DNA from: JBBQYD01 sp942493075
GTDB taxonomy: Bacteria; Verrucomicrobiota; Verrucomicrobiia; Limisphaerales; UBA8199
Assembly (NCBI GenBank): GCA_942493075.1
Contig: OW818681.1
Location: 4,154,001-4,218,000 of the forward strand
DNA length: 64,000 bases
Reading direction: 5' to 3'
Shown here: piece by piece, positions 41,474 to 50,052 of the stretch
Position numbering within the stretch: the stretch's first letter is position 1
Layout: each line of letters starts with the position of its first letter
Notes under the pieces: generated by a model
Databases searched by the model: none
The model's input: only the letters and a program-made list of their open reading frames with translations
What the model was told of the DNA's origin: nothing
Program-made: the position numbers and the translations under genes

Positions 41474-41737
41474 CTATTCGCCCTGATGATAACCGAGTTT
41501 GAGCTGCCTCCAAAGATGGCGGAGGTAGACAAATGCGAGCCATAGCCCGCTAAACCAAGCGGCGGTAACAAGAGCTGCGGGCGGATCGGTGGCTGCGGCT
41601 GGCTCGGTGTATTTCCGGACGGTGAAGTATGCTCTCCATGAGATGATGAGCAATGCAAGCACGGTGGCGAGCCATTGCAGAACTCGGCGCAGAACCGAAT
41701 TGCGAGCGAGAGCTTTGATAATGATGAGAGTGCTCAT
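41474..41737 (-). CDS. Small two-helix membrane protein, lone minus-strand gene
   Basis: 87 residues from ATG 41737 (an upstream frame to 41911 lacks coding character). Two hydrophobic segments (VLQWLATVLALLIISW and ALVTAAWFSGLWLAFVYL). No family named. Convergent with the terminase gene. Confidence 0.55.
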   Translation of the reverse strand: MSTLIIIKALARNSVLRRVLQWLATVLALLIISWRAYFTVRKYTEPAAATDPPAALVTAAWFSGLWLAFVYLRHLWRQLKLGYHQGE

Positions 41738-41903
41738 GGCCTTCTGTGTCCAGGTATGGAGGGAGTTATCTCCGTGTGGAGGGCCAAAGTCAACCAGAAT
41801 GGCACCGATGGCTGCCCTTTCGCGCGCGCGTAACTGAGTAAAGGCAGCGGAGTGAGGGATTGGCGTGAAGGATGCCAGAGGGGTTGGCGCGGTGCGTGCC
41901 AGA

Positions 41904-42705
41904 CGGGCCACCGTCCGTTAAGGGGAGGTGGCCCGGAGCACGGAGCGTGACAGCCCCGAAGAGGCCCAAAGGAGACAAGACGCTGTTATCTTTAGTGAAT
42001 CGGGCCGCCGGGTGCTCGTCCGCACGGGGCTTTTGGGGTGGCGATCAGGGAGGCGGCGGGGACCCGTGTGCCGAGGGGTTCCCGCGTGCGGGATACGGCA
42101 ACGGGGCGGCACTATAGATAACAGCTCTTGTCTCAGAGGCCGTAAGCAACCCGCTCATCTTCATAGCTTCTTTGAGCGGGGGTCCTTCATGCCAATCCCG
42201 AACGAAGCGAGAGCCCGGATTGCGCGTGCGACTTCAAGGCCCCTTTTTTCGTGCCGGCCGCGGCTGTTTGCGCGGCGGGCACGCTGACTTTGTCTCAAGC
42301 GCCAGTCTGCCAGCCCCAGCGTCACGCGGCAGCGTGCGGCCCGAGGCTGTCCGGGCTGAGCTGGGGGCTGGCAGTCTGGCGCGTCTTGGAAAAGCCATCT
42401 CACTTCTGACCCGGAGTGCTAGCGCAAGGCCGGGGGCTCTCTGTGGCAGTGGGTCTGGTGCTGGGCATGCAGTGAGAGCCCGAAAGGCCTGGCGCGAAGT
42501 CACGGAGGGGTAGAGGTGAGACTAACTTTGGGAGCCAGCGCATGTCCGAGGCCGCAGCGGAGGCCAGCGAGTGCGCGCCCGGCCATCTGGCACCAGGTAT
42601 CACTGACTCTCACGGGCGCGCAGGAGCGTTTCCGGAGCTAGGCCCGGTGATGCGCTGGCAGGGGTGTCCGACAGTCGTGGCGGTCGGACGTCCCCCGAAG
42701 GGGAA
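41904..42705 (+). ncRNA. Candidate large ornate structured RNA between terminase and portal
   Basis: Protein-free stretch with many nested stems. CGGGCCACC/GGTGGCCCG is at 41904-41935. A 19-bp stem with one bulge (41972-41991 with 42116-42134) closes a 125-nt domain. Hairpins are at 42150-42180 and 42251-42282. A 21-bp arm (42299-42320 with 42360-42382) ends in two hairpins (42323-42336, 42339-42356). Further stems are 42427-42441 with 42474-42490, 42534-42543 with 42650-42659 enclosing 42572-42581 with 42613-42622, 42666-42689, and 42691-42704. Size, prophage location and complexity resemble GOLLD and ROOL RNAs, but I cannot assign a family. The plus strand is preferred because mismatches read as G-U or U-U there. 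Confidence 0.65.
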
Positions 42706-42708
42706 CGA

Positions 42709-42969
42709 CTAGAAGGGATAGCGCCGCTGCTGCTGCAACTCGCGACGGCGCTCAAGGTGGAGCTGATGCCGACGGTGGCGACGAAGTTCTTCCTGGTGGA
42801 CGTAGAACCGCTGCCACCGGAGATGCTGATCCTGTGCGGGCGTGGGATGAAACACCAGATCTGGGCGGAGAACGTAAATGCGAACGGTGCGACGAGGCGG
42901 ACAGAAGAACGCACGCAGCATGGTGGTGAGCCAGGCCGCCAGACCTATTTTTTTGATTTCTTTCATCAC
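42709..42969 (-). CDS. Possible small protein
   Basis: 86 residues beginning MMKEIKKIGLAAWL, basic and Arg-rich at the C-terminus. A plus-strand frame (42664-42990) competes. Neither is recognised; it may be non-coding like the neighbouring DNA. Confidence 0.3.
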   Translation of the reverse strand: MMKEIKKIGLAAWLTTMLRAFFCPPRRTVRIYVLRPDLVFHPTPAQDQHLRWQRFYVHQEELRRHRRHQLHLERRRELQQQRRYPF

Positions 42970-43390
42970 CGTGTCCCTGAAAGAAATTAAAAAAATGGCT
43001 GGTGGCTAACCGCGTAAAGGTGCGAGGACGGGGATAGATGTACAACTGCCCGAAGGGGTCCTTTACCATATTTGCCTTTGGTCTGAAGCGTAGTGGCAGG
43101 GCGGCGGACGAGGTGCAGGGTGCGTGACAGGCACGCCGGGAATGAGTTGAAGGTTGAAAGGTGAAGGTTGAGGGAACGGCAAAGCCAAGAGGAGCAAAAG
43201 GAAGGCGGGGCTGGCACGTCCCCTGCCGGACGACGCCCGAACGAAGCGGCAATGACGAGGGGGCGGGAGGAGCGCCCACAATACCATAAAAGTAGGATGG
43301 AGGTCCGAATGTCTGGGGCTATACATGCGCCCGATAGGCCGGGGCGCGACGACTTGCCCCCGTGAATGGGCTGCGCGCGAGGGATGGGAG
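42970..43390. other. Intergenic stretch without a supported gene
   Basis: GC-rich DNA holding a class A repeat word at 43143-43174 (GAGTTGAAGGTTGAAAGGTG and continuation). ORFs here on both strands are low-complexity and look like chance frames. Confidence 0.5.
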
Positions 43391-43391
43391 C

Positions 43392-43508
43392 GCTCGTTCG
43401 AGAACGCGAAGCGGTGAGATGGAGGAATCAGAACGAGCGAAGCAGCCGGCCTGACAGCCCCGGTCGGTGAACGCGAAGCTGATGGTTAATGCGGGGCTGG
43501 CGGGCCGG
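43392..43508 (+). ncRNA. Second structured, protein-free segment
   Basis: GCTCGTTC (43392-43399) pairs with GAACGAGC (43431-43438). CCGGCC (43446-43451) plus AGCCCCG (43456-43462) pair with CGGGGCT (43492-43498) plus GGCCGG (43503-43508). It may be a separate RNA or the 3' part of the large one. Confidence 0.4.
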
Positions 43509-43635
43509 GTGCTCGCGGACGTTGGAGGTTGAAGACAACGGAGGGGGTCGCGAAGCGGTGGGAGGTTGAGGGTGCTAGCCCGCACGGGGCAATGGCTGCG
43601 CGAGGGGGTCGCGAAGCGGTAGGAGGTCGGTTGAA
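43402..43635. repeat. CGCGAAGCGGT repeats upstream of the portal gene
   Basis: The word CGCGAAGCGGT occurs at about 43404, 43549 and 43609, the last two within GAGGGGGTCGCGAAGCGGTR-GGAGGT. Related GCGAAGC words occur at about 43435 and 43472. GCGAAGC is known to form an unusually stable mini-hairpin. Confidence 0.55.
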
Positions 43636-43803
43636 ATGCGTCAAAGAGAAAAGTGGCAGCGGGTGGCATGAAATGGCAGTGAGGGACAGTGGATGGCAGG
43701 GCTTTGGGTGTGGTTTGGGATGGCTTCAAAAAACCGGGGGTATGGTGACGTCACGGGCCGGAATTGGTTAAAGAACCGAACCAGTTTGCAGGCCTGGTGA
43801 GCG

Positions 43804-45330
43804 ATGCCTGTAAACAGCACACATCCTGAGTTTGACGCCACACTTCCCGCATGGTTGCGTGCGCGCGATATCCTTGCCGGTGAGGATGCCATCAAGGCTG
43901 GTGGAGAAAAATACCTGCCCCGGTTGGATTCGCAGACTGAGGAGGAGTTCGCCAACTATGTAAAGCGTGCCTCGTTTTTTAATGCCACTGGTCGAACTGC
44001 TGAGGCTTACCTGGGATTGATCTTTCGTCGGCCACCTTTCGTGAAGCTTCCCGGATCTGATTCTGAGATTTCTTCGACGGGTCTTGCTCGTGCTTTGGGT
44101 GATTTCGCCAATGACGTGGATATGCTGGGCACTCCGCTCGCGGGCTACGCCAAGTTGGTTGTGGGGGATGTGGTCGGGTTGGGGCGTGCTGGGTCATTAA
44201 TAGACTGGGGTGGTAGTGGGAACTCGGATCAGGGCAATGCGGTTTCGAATCGGAAGGAGCAGCGGGCGTATGCAGTGTTTTATCCGGCGGAACAAATCAT
44301 CAACTGGCGTGTGGAACGTGTGCGAGGTCGGAATGTGCCGACTTTGGTTGTGCTGAGGGAGTTTGTGCCTGCTGCTGCTTCGCTGGCGCTCAGCGACGCG
44401 GAAGCCGATGAATTTGAGGCTGCACCCGTAGAACAGATCCGGGTGCTGAGACTCGTGGTAGAAGATGGTGGAGAAGCCTTTTGCCGCGTGGATCTCTGGC
44501 AGCCGAAGGCTGGGCAAAGCAGGAAGAAACAGGAGTGGGTGCTTGTGGAATCAAGGGCGCCACTTCGGCTAGGGAAGCCTCTGCCGCTGATCCCGTTTGT
44601 GTTTCATGGTCCTCGGCATTCTCAGCCGAATGTGGATAAAGGTCCACTGGAGGACATCCTGGCAATCAACCTGGACCACTACCGGCTGGATGCGGATTTC
44701 AAGCATGGGCTGCATTTCACGGCACTCCCGACCGCCTGGGTGAGTGGCTTCGATAAGGCTGCAACTTTGAGGATCGGCTCAAGCACCGCATGGGTGAGTG
44801 AGACGCCTGGTGCGAGTGCTGGTTTTCTCGAATTCACTGGACAGGGTTTGACCACGTTCGAGCGTGCGATGGATCGAGACGAGAAGCTCATGGCTGTGCT
44901 CGGCTCTCGGATGCTGGAAGACGTGAAGAAGGTCGGCGAGACCGCCACGGCCATCGAGCTACGCCAGTCCGGTGAATACAGCATCCTGGGCACTGTGGCG
45001 CTGAGTGTGAGCATGAGCCTCACGCAAGTGCTGCGTTGGGTTTACTGGTGGAACTCTACCGAAGATCAGCCTGACGACGTCACTGAGGAGCAGGTGCTGA
45101 TTCAGCTCAATACGGATTTCAGTGCGAAAGGCCTGGCGAGTCAGGATGTGCAAGCCATCGTGGCCGCCTGGCAGGCTGGTGCCATCAGCCTCGACACAAT
45201 GCACGAACTCTTCCGTCGTGGTGAGATCCTGCCTGAGGGCCGCACAAGTGAAGAGGAGACACAACTTTTGGAGGCCGACGCGAAGCGTGCGGCTGCTGAC
45301 GTGAAACAACCAACCGAACAGGTGATGTGA
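43804..45330 (+). CDS. Phage portal protein, DUF4055 family
   Basis: 508 residues. The N-terminus HPEFDATLPAWLRARDILAG, then GGEKYLPRLDSQTEEEFANY and RASFFNATGRT, is the signature of DUF4055 portals; FNATGRTAEAYLGLIFRRPP continues it. It forms the ring through which the terminase pumps DNA and to which a tail would dock. Followed one base later by the scaffold gene. Confidence 0.88.
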   Translation: MPVNSTHPEFDATLPAWLRARDILAGEDAIKAGGEKYLPRLDSQTEEEFANYVKRASFFNATGRTAEAYLGLIFRRPPFVKLPGSDSEISSTGLARALGDFANDVDMLGTPLAGYAKLVVGDVVGLGRAGSLIDWGGSGNSDQGNAVSNRKEQRAYAVFYPAEQIINWRVERVRGRNVPTLVVLREFVPAAASLALSDAEADEFEAAPVEQIRVLRLVVEDGGEAFCRVDLWQPKAGQSRKKQEWVLVESRAPLRLGKPLPLIPFVFHGPRHSQPNVDKGPLEDILAINLDHYRLDADFKHGLHFTALPTAWVSGFDKAATLRIGSSTAWVSETPGASAGFLEFTGQGLTTFERAMDRDEKLMAVLGSRMLEDVKKVGETATAIELRQSGEYSILGTVALSVSMSLTQVLRWVYWWNSTEDQPDDVTEEQVLIQLNTDFSAKGLASQDVQAIVAAWQAGAISLDTMHELFRRGEILPEGRTSEEETQLLEADAKRAAADVKQPTEQVM

Positions 45331-45331
45331 T

Positions 45332-46108
45332 ATGGCACTGAAGTTCAAAATCAAAGCAAAGGATGAGATCCCAGCCGATCAGCAAGGGCTCTATGTGGAG
45401 CGTGATGGTGCTTGGGTGCTCGATGTGGATGGTGCGGTGGAGAAAGCGAAGCTCGAAGAGTTTCGCACAAACAACATCGCGCTGAGTAATCAACTGGCGG
45501 AGCAGAAGAAACGATTTGAAGGGATCGATCCGGACCAGGTGCGAAAGCTGGCTGAGGAAAAGCAGCGGCTCGAAGAAGCGCAGCAAATAAAGGGTGGCGA
45601 GGTGGACAAGGTGGTGGAGAGCCGCTTGAAGGCCGCAAAAGTAGAATGGGATAAGCAATTCAATGCTGTGGCATCTGAGCGCGACTCGCTAAACACGCGG
45701 CTGACTTCCATTCAGATCGATCAGGGCGTGCTCACCGTGGCAACGAAGAAGGGTCTGCGTCCTACGGCGATCCCGGACATCACGGCGCGTGCGAGGTGCG
45801 TGTTTCGCTTGGTGGATGGTGCACCGCGAGCCTATGAGGCCGATGGCCAGACTGTGCGTGTGGGCAAGGACGGCTTCACGCCAATGACTTTGGATGAGTG
45901 GGTGGATCTGCAGGTTGCGGACGCTCCTCATCTGTTTGAATCGAATGCCGGTGGTGGCGGTGCCACTTCCCAATACAGCAATCCTGGCGGTGCCGGGGGC
46001 AGGTCCGTGAAGAATCCATTCCGGAAGGACAGTTGGAATCTCACGGAACAAATGAAACTCATCAAAAGCGACCCGCAACTCGCAGCACGTCTGAAGGCAG
46101 CAGCGTAG
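45332..46108 (+). CDS. Capsid scaffold-like protein
   Basis: 258 residues: a short beta start, a long coiled coil (about 30-130, SNQLAEQKKRFEG, LAEEKQRLEEAQQIK), a compact middle and a Gly-rich then basic C-terminus (VKNPFRKDSWNLTEQMKLIK). This layout and the position between portal and capsid genes fit a scaffold; there is no protease motif. Confidence 0.78.
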   Translation: MALKFKIKAKDEIPADQQGLYVERDGAWVLDVDGAVEKAKLEEFRTNNIALSNQLAEQKKRFEGIDPDQVRKLAEEKQRLEEAQQIKGGEVDKVVESRLKAAKVEWDKQFNAVASERDSLNTRLTSIQIDQGVLTVATKKGLRPTAIPDITARARCVFRLVDGAPRAYEADGQTVRVGKDGFTPMTLDEWVDLQVADAPHLFESNAGGGGATSQYSNPGGAGGRSVKNPFRKDSWNLTEQMKLIKSDPQLAARLKAAA

Positions 46109-46188
46109 GCAGTCCTGAGGAGGAACCAAGTTGACCTGATTGACCGGAGTGAGTGCGCAGACGGGTTAGAAAGAGAAAGGTTTGACGT

Positions 46189-47199
46189 ATGGCTAAGACA
46201 GCAGTGGCAGACATCATCATCCCGACGGAGTTCGAGAAGTACGCAATTGAGCGTACAGCGGAGCTCTCCCGGTTCGCAGAGTGCGGGATCGTGGAGGTAG
46301 CGCCGGAGTTCAACGAACTGGCGGCTGGCGGCGGACGCGAAGTGAAAATGCCGTTTTGGAAGGATCTGACGGCAGCCCGGCAGTTGCTGAGTGATGCGGC
46401 TTCCTTGTCGGTGAACAAGATCACCAGCGACCAGGATATTGCACGCATCCATAACGATGCGCAGGTGTGGTCGGTGAATCACCTGGCAAAGGTGATCTCT
46501 GGCGATGATCCGATGCAGGCGATCGTGGATCTGGTGGGCGGCTATTGGGCGCGCACTGATGAGGGCCTGATTGTGTCGTGTCTCAAGGGCATGTTTGCGG
46601 CCGCATCGATGGCGGGCAATCTACTCGCTATCCATTCGGAGACTGTGGCCGGGCAGAACGCGAACACACGGCTCAACGGTGCGACGTTCGTGGACGCTTG
46701 CGCCAGGCTCGGTGATGCCGCGGATCGGCTCACGGCTGTGGCCATGCATTCCGCAACGGAAGCTGCACTGCGGAAGCTCGATCTCATCGACTTCCTGCCT
46801 GACAGCGAGGGCAAGCCGATGCTGCGGACCTTCCAGGGCCGCCGGGTCGTGGTGGATGACAATCTGCCGACGCGCAACGGCACAACGGATGGCCTGGTTT
46901 ACACGACTTACCTGTTCGGCCAAGGCGCATTCGCCAAGGGCGTGGCGCCTCTGGATGGCGAGCCGCTGCAAGGCGGCCATGGCACTGAAGGCGTGGAGCT
47001 GGCTCGTGTGCCTCTGGACAGCGACACGGTGCTGATCAATCGGCGCCGGTACATCCTGCATCCTCGCGGTGTGAAGTTCACCAGCACGACTGTGGCAGGC
47101 GACAGCCCGACCAATGCGGAATTGGAACTCGCCGCCAACTGGGTGCGCGTGTGGGAGAACAAGAACGTGCGGCTCGTGGCGATCACGCACAACAATTGA
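46189..47199 (+). CDS. Major capsid protein
   Basis: 336 residues with AGAAAGG upstream. VADIIIPTEFEKYAIERTAELS, then FAECGIVEVAPEF and GREVKMPFWKDL, resemble capsid proteins of the HK97-fold group next to DUF4055 portals. Dense beta C-terminus with GVKFTSTTVAGDSPTNAELE. It follows the scaffold by about 80 bases. Confidence 0.82.
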   Translation: MAKTAVADIIIPTEFEKYAIERTAELSRFAECGIVEVAPEFNELAAGGGREVKMPFWKDLTAARQLLSDAASLSVNKITSDQDIARIHNDAQVWSVNHLAKVISGDDPMQAIVDLVGGYWARTDEGLIVSCLKGMFAAASMAGNLLAIHSETVAGQNANTRLNGATFVDACARLGDAADRLTAVAMHSATEAALRKLDLIDFLPDSEGKPMLRTFQGRRVVVDDNLPTRNGTTDGLVYTTYLFGQGAFAKGVAPLDGEPLQGGHGTEGVELARVPLDSDTVLINRRRYILHPRGVKFTSTTVAGDSPTNAELELAANWVRVWENKNVRLVAITHNN

Positions 47200-47232
47200 A
47201 GGTAGGGACGCCTCGCCTATGCGGCCGCTTTC

Positions 47233-47254
47233 GGCGCTCTCAGGCGAGAGCGCC
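47233..47254. repeat. REP-like palindrome followed by TACC
   Basis: GGCGCTCTC-aggc-GAGAGCGCC then TACC, directly before the AAGGAG ribosome site of the next gene. It could slow readthrough after the capsid gene. Confidence 0.55.
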
Positions 47255-47274
47255 TACCAAGAAGGAGTTTTTTT

Positions 47275-47502
47275 ATGGGCAAATTGGTTCCTCGCAGTTT
47301 CGAGAAGATTCGGTCGGGTGAAGTCATTCAAATCCAGACCTTCACCAACGTGGCTGCAGCGACTGCAGCCGGAGTGACCGCTGCAAAGTTTCCGCGGCGC
47401 ATCATCCACCTGAGTGCCGGTGGAACGGGCTCCGTGCCGTGCCTGGCGATCAGCGACGGCACAAGCTGGAAACAGGTCGCCATAGGCGTGAATGCGATCT
47501 AG
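47275..47502 (+). CDS. Small head protein, possibly decoration
   Basis: 75 residues with a strong AAGGAG site before ATG 47275. Beta-rich (SGEVIQIQTFTNVAAATAAG, RIIHLSAGGTGSVPCLAISD). Position straight after the capsid gene suggests a decoration or head-fibre role, which is an inference. Confidence 0.65.
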   Translation: MGKLVPRSFEKIRSGEVIQIQTFTNVAAATAAGVTAAKFPRRIIHLSAGGTGSVPCLAISDGTSWKQVAIGVNAI

Positions 47503-47537
47503 CCGGGCGTGGTCTCCAAGTCAGATAAATCGATCAC

Positions 47538-47747
47538 ATGAACGGTCTATATCCAATCATTCGCAGGGTGCGGCGTCCGTTGATCCCGCTGGTAGAGCCG
47601 AATAGGGGCATGCAGCAGGATTCTGGTGGAACGGACGCCAAACCCTCTGTTGTCGTGAAGGCTGAAACAACGCCGCCAATCCCGGCACGTGAGGAGAAGA
47701 AAGATGCGCTCGCCTCGAAGGACACAAGCACGCCTGCCAAAGGTTAA
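47538..47747 (+). CDS. Small unknown protein
   Basis: 69 residues, Pro/Lys-rich and probably disordered (ETTPPIPAREEKKDALASKD). It overlaps the start of the next gene by 44 bases. No family seen. Confidence 0.45.
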   Translation: MNGLYPIIRRVRRPLIPLVEPNRGMQQDSGGTDAKPSVVVKAETTPPIPAREEKKDALASKDTSTPAKG

Positions 47748-48873
47748 GCTCCAGTGGCTGGCTCTGGAAATGCAGGAGCGACGTCGCAAACGCGCGTCGC
47801 GCTCCTCCAGCCTGCTGATGGTGGACCTGGTGCAGTTCTACAAGCCAGTGGGCGGCACATTCGTGAGGAGCTGGAATGAGACGGAATCCGTCCCTGCCAA
47901 TCCGTTCGCGGGGATCACCAGTCTTGTGCTGGAAGCCGGGAGCTCGACTTACCAGCAAACGGACGTCGTCCGCTATACGCTCTTCCCTTATCGCACCGCT
48001 GGGCAGCGCATCTATTCGGGCGCTGCGTTGGTCGTGGATGTGGATGTGGAAGCCACCGGCATGCAAGTGCGCTGGCCTGCCTGGACGGGTTCACCAACCT
48101 GGGTGACTGGGTTCAGTGTGACCCGTGAAGTGAACGGCAGCTACTCCGGGTTCCGCGACATTTCACTCGTCGTGATGGTGGCTGGATGGGTTGATGCCGG
48201 TGGCGGTTGGTCGCCGTCATCGGCGTTGCCGTGCACCTTCGCGGCCCCACCGATCACAGCGAAGGTGCTGTGGAATACTCAGAGCCGGTTCTACGCCCCA
48301 AGTGCCATGCAGACCGTGTCCAGCCCTCTCGGTGGCCTGGCATACGACTCAGCCGGGCAGAAGTTCTTGAGCCGGTTAATGTCTCAGGACCTCCGGCGCG
48401 ACATGGAAGGCACGCTCGCATTCTGGATGTGCCCTGCGCCGGGCGGTGCGGGGGGGCCTGCGGGTCTTCGTGGAAAAAATAAAGTTGGGCATGTGTCCTT
48501 TTATGAATCGGCCGGCACGGAACTCTATTTCGGGTTCAACTACGAGATCACGATCACACCAGCCGAGCCAGACGATTGGTATCTCGTTGTGCTCCGCAAC
48601 GACAAGATTAACGCACGCTACCGAATGGATTTGATCCGCCTGCGCGATGGCGCGCATTTCGGCGCCAACGCTTTCGAAATGTTTGGATTCGGCGACCTCA
48701 CAGAAAGCCTGGACTTCCTGGAAGAAGGCATCTGGGCCGCCCTGTGGTGCGCCGGGGTGGATGACCCGTCTGCCGATGTGGCCCTGGATCGCATTGGCGT
48801 CTGGACCAGGTCGATCACAGATGACGAAGTGGAAAGCCTGTTCAACTGCGGGCTAGGCTGGCAGCCCGCCTGA
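47704..48873 (+). CDS. LamG-like virion surface protein
   Basis: 389 residues from ATG 47704, chosen because GAGGAG lies just upstream; other starts at 47689 and 47818 are possible. The C-terminal two thirds look like a concanavalin/LamG jelly roll (EGTLAFWMCPAP, WYLVVLRNDKINARYRM, DRIGVWTRSITDDEVESLFN). Such domains bind glycans, so it may decorate the capsid or act in attachment. Confidence 0.65.
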   Translation: MRSPRRTQARLPKVKLQWLALEMQERRRKRASRSSSLLMVDLVQFYKPVGGTFVRSWNETESVPANPFAGITSLVLEAGSSTYQQTDVVRYTLFPYRTAGQRIYSGAALVVDVDVEATGMQVRWPAWTGSPTWVTGFSVTREVNGSYSGFRDISLVVMVAGWVDAGGGWSPSSALPCTFAAPPITAKVLWNTQSRFYAPSAMQTVSSPLGGLAYDSAGQKFLSRLMSQDLRRDMEGTLAFWMCPAPGGAGGPAGLRGKNKVGHVSFYESAGTELYFGFNYEITITPAEPDDWYLVVLRNDKINARYRMDLIRLRDGAHFGANAFEMFGFGDLTESLDFLEEGIWAALWCAGVDDPSADVALDRIGVWTRSITDDEVESLFNCGLGWQPA

Positions 48874-48901
48874 ACCTCGGCTGCACAAAGAAAGGAACGG
48901 T

Positions 48902-49117
48902 ATGACGATTACATTGGATATCCCGGATAGTGACGCGGCACAGCTTGTGGAGGGCATTTGCTCGGCTACTGGCTGGTCGGTGGAAAGCGGCAAGACCAAG
49001 CCGCAGTGGGCCAAAGAGAAACTCGTCACGTGGATCAAGGAAACCGCCAAGCGCGGATTGCTGCGCAATAGCCAGCAACTCATCAACAGCACCCTCGATC
49101 CGATCGTGATCACCTAG
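48902..49117 (+). CDS. Small phage structural-region protein
   Basis: 71 residues with AAAGGA upstream. Starts MTITLDIPDSDAAQLVEGIC; not recognised. Two bases before the head-completion gene. Confidence 0.6.
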   Translation: MTITLDIPDSDAAQLVEGICSATGWSVESGKTKPQWAKEKLVTWIKETAKRGLLRNSQQLINSTLDPIVIT

Positions 49118-49119
49118 CC

Positions 49120-49713
49120 ATGGCACTGATCCTAATCAAAGAAGACGGGACCCGCCGGGCTGATGCCAACAGCTACGCCAGTGCGGCTGATGGCGATGCC
49201 TATTTCGATGGGCATCTCTATGCCACTGCCTGGACCGCAGCCACGACAGCCAGCAAGGAAAAGGCGCTCGTCTTCGCCTCCCGGCTGATTGATTCCCTGT
49301 GCCAATTCAACGGCTCAAAGGCCAGTGAAGCGCAAGCGCTGCAGTGGCCTCGCGTGCGCTGTCCTGATCCGGATGCGGGCTGGAGCATCACCGTGCTGAC
49401 CTGGAACCGCCGGGACCGGTCCATCCCGGATAACGTGGTCCCTCCTGCCGTGGTGCGGGCCACGTGCGAGCTCGCGCGCGAACTGATCCTGACCGATCGC
49501 ACCGCCGCCCCTGCGGGCGAAGGAGTGCTCATCGAGCATTCATCCGCCTACAGCATGGACGCGGCGCGGGTCGCAACCAGCACCAGCTCAGGCAAGACCT
49601 ACGACAAAGCGGACCGGCGTCCGGTGCTGCCTAAGTTATGTCAAGCCATGCTGGGCAAATTCGGAACCATCCTCGAAGGATCGAGCGGAACAGTGAATCT
49701 GAAGCGGGTCTGA
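49120..49713 (+). CDS. Head-completion (DnaT-like) protein
   Basis: 197 residues. ANSYASAADGDAYFDGHLYATAW, read as two adjacent segments, followed by EKALVFASRLID and QALQWPR, is the pattern of the phage 'DnaT-like' family that acts as head-tail connector despite its name. It is the last recognisable virion gene; no tail tube, tape measure or baseplate gene follows. Confidence 0.75.
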   Translation: MALILIKEDGTRRADANSYASAADGDAYFDGHLYATAWTAATTASKEKALVFASRLIDSLCQFNGSKASEAQALQWPRVRCPDPDAGWSITVLTWNRRDRSIPDNVVPPAVVRATCELARELILTDRTAAPAGEGVLIEHSSAYSMDAARVATSTSSGKTYDKADRRPVLPKLCQAMLGKFGTILEGSSGTVNLKRV

Positions 49714-49731
49714 TTTTCTGAATGAGATTTT

Positions 49732-50052
49732 ATGAATGCAATAGAACTTCTACGCCAAGTCGATCATGCGGCCTCGATGAATGACCGCTGGATGTTTGTG
49801 GCGAGCCTGGTGGTGTTCGGCTTATTCGCCTGGGTCGTGGTGCGCTACTTCGTGAGCCAGCACGAGCGGCTGATCGCCGATCACAAGCAAGCACGCGACA
49901 GCTATCAGGACAGCCTGAGAGGAATTGTGGCAGAGCAGAGCGCGGCCAACGCGAAACTGATCATCTGCCTGGAACGGAACACAACGGTTTTGGAGGAGTG
50001 CCGGGATCATCTGCGGCTCTCAAGAATAGAAAGGAACCAGAATGAAAAGTAA
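49732..50052 (+). CDS. Single-pass membrane protein
   Basis: 106 residues with one helix (WMFVASLVVFGLFAWVVVRYF) and a coiled-coil tail (HERLIADHKQARDSY). It resembles the small membrane proteins of lysis modules in build only. It overlaps the lipoprotein gene start by 11 bases. Confidence 0.6.
   Translation: MNAIELLRQVDHAASMNDRWMFVASLVVFGLFAWVVVRYFVSQHERLIADHKQARDSYQDSLRGIVAEQSAANAKLIICLERNTTVLEECRDHLRLSRIERNQNEK

Noticed and set aside
41904..42705. Group I or group II self-splicing intron.
   Set aside because: It is not inside a gene, flanking terminase and portal frames are complete, and I see no intron-encoded reverse transcriptase or homing enzyme.
42752..43279. A 175-residue minus-strand ORF in the terminase-portal gap.
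   Set aside because: Low-complexity Pro/Ser/Arg content, start inside repeat words, and it runs against the structured RNA; no family resemblance.
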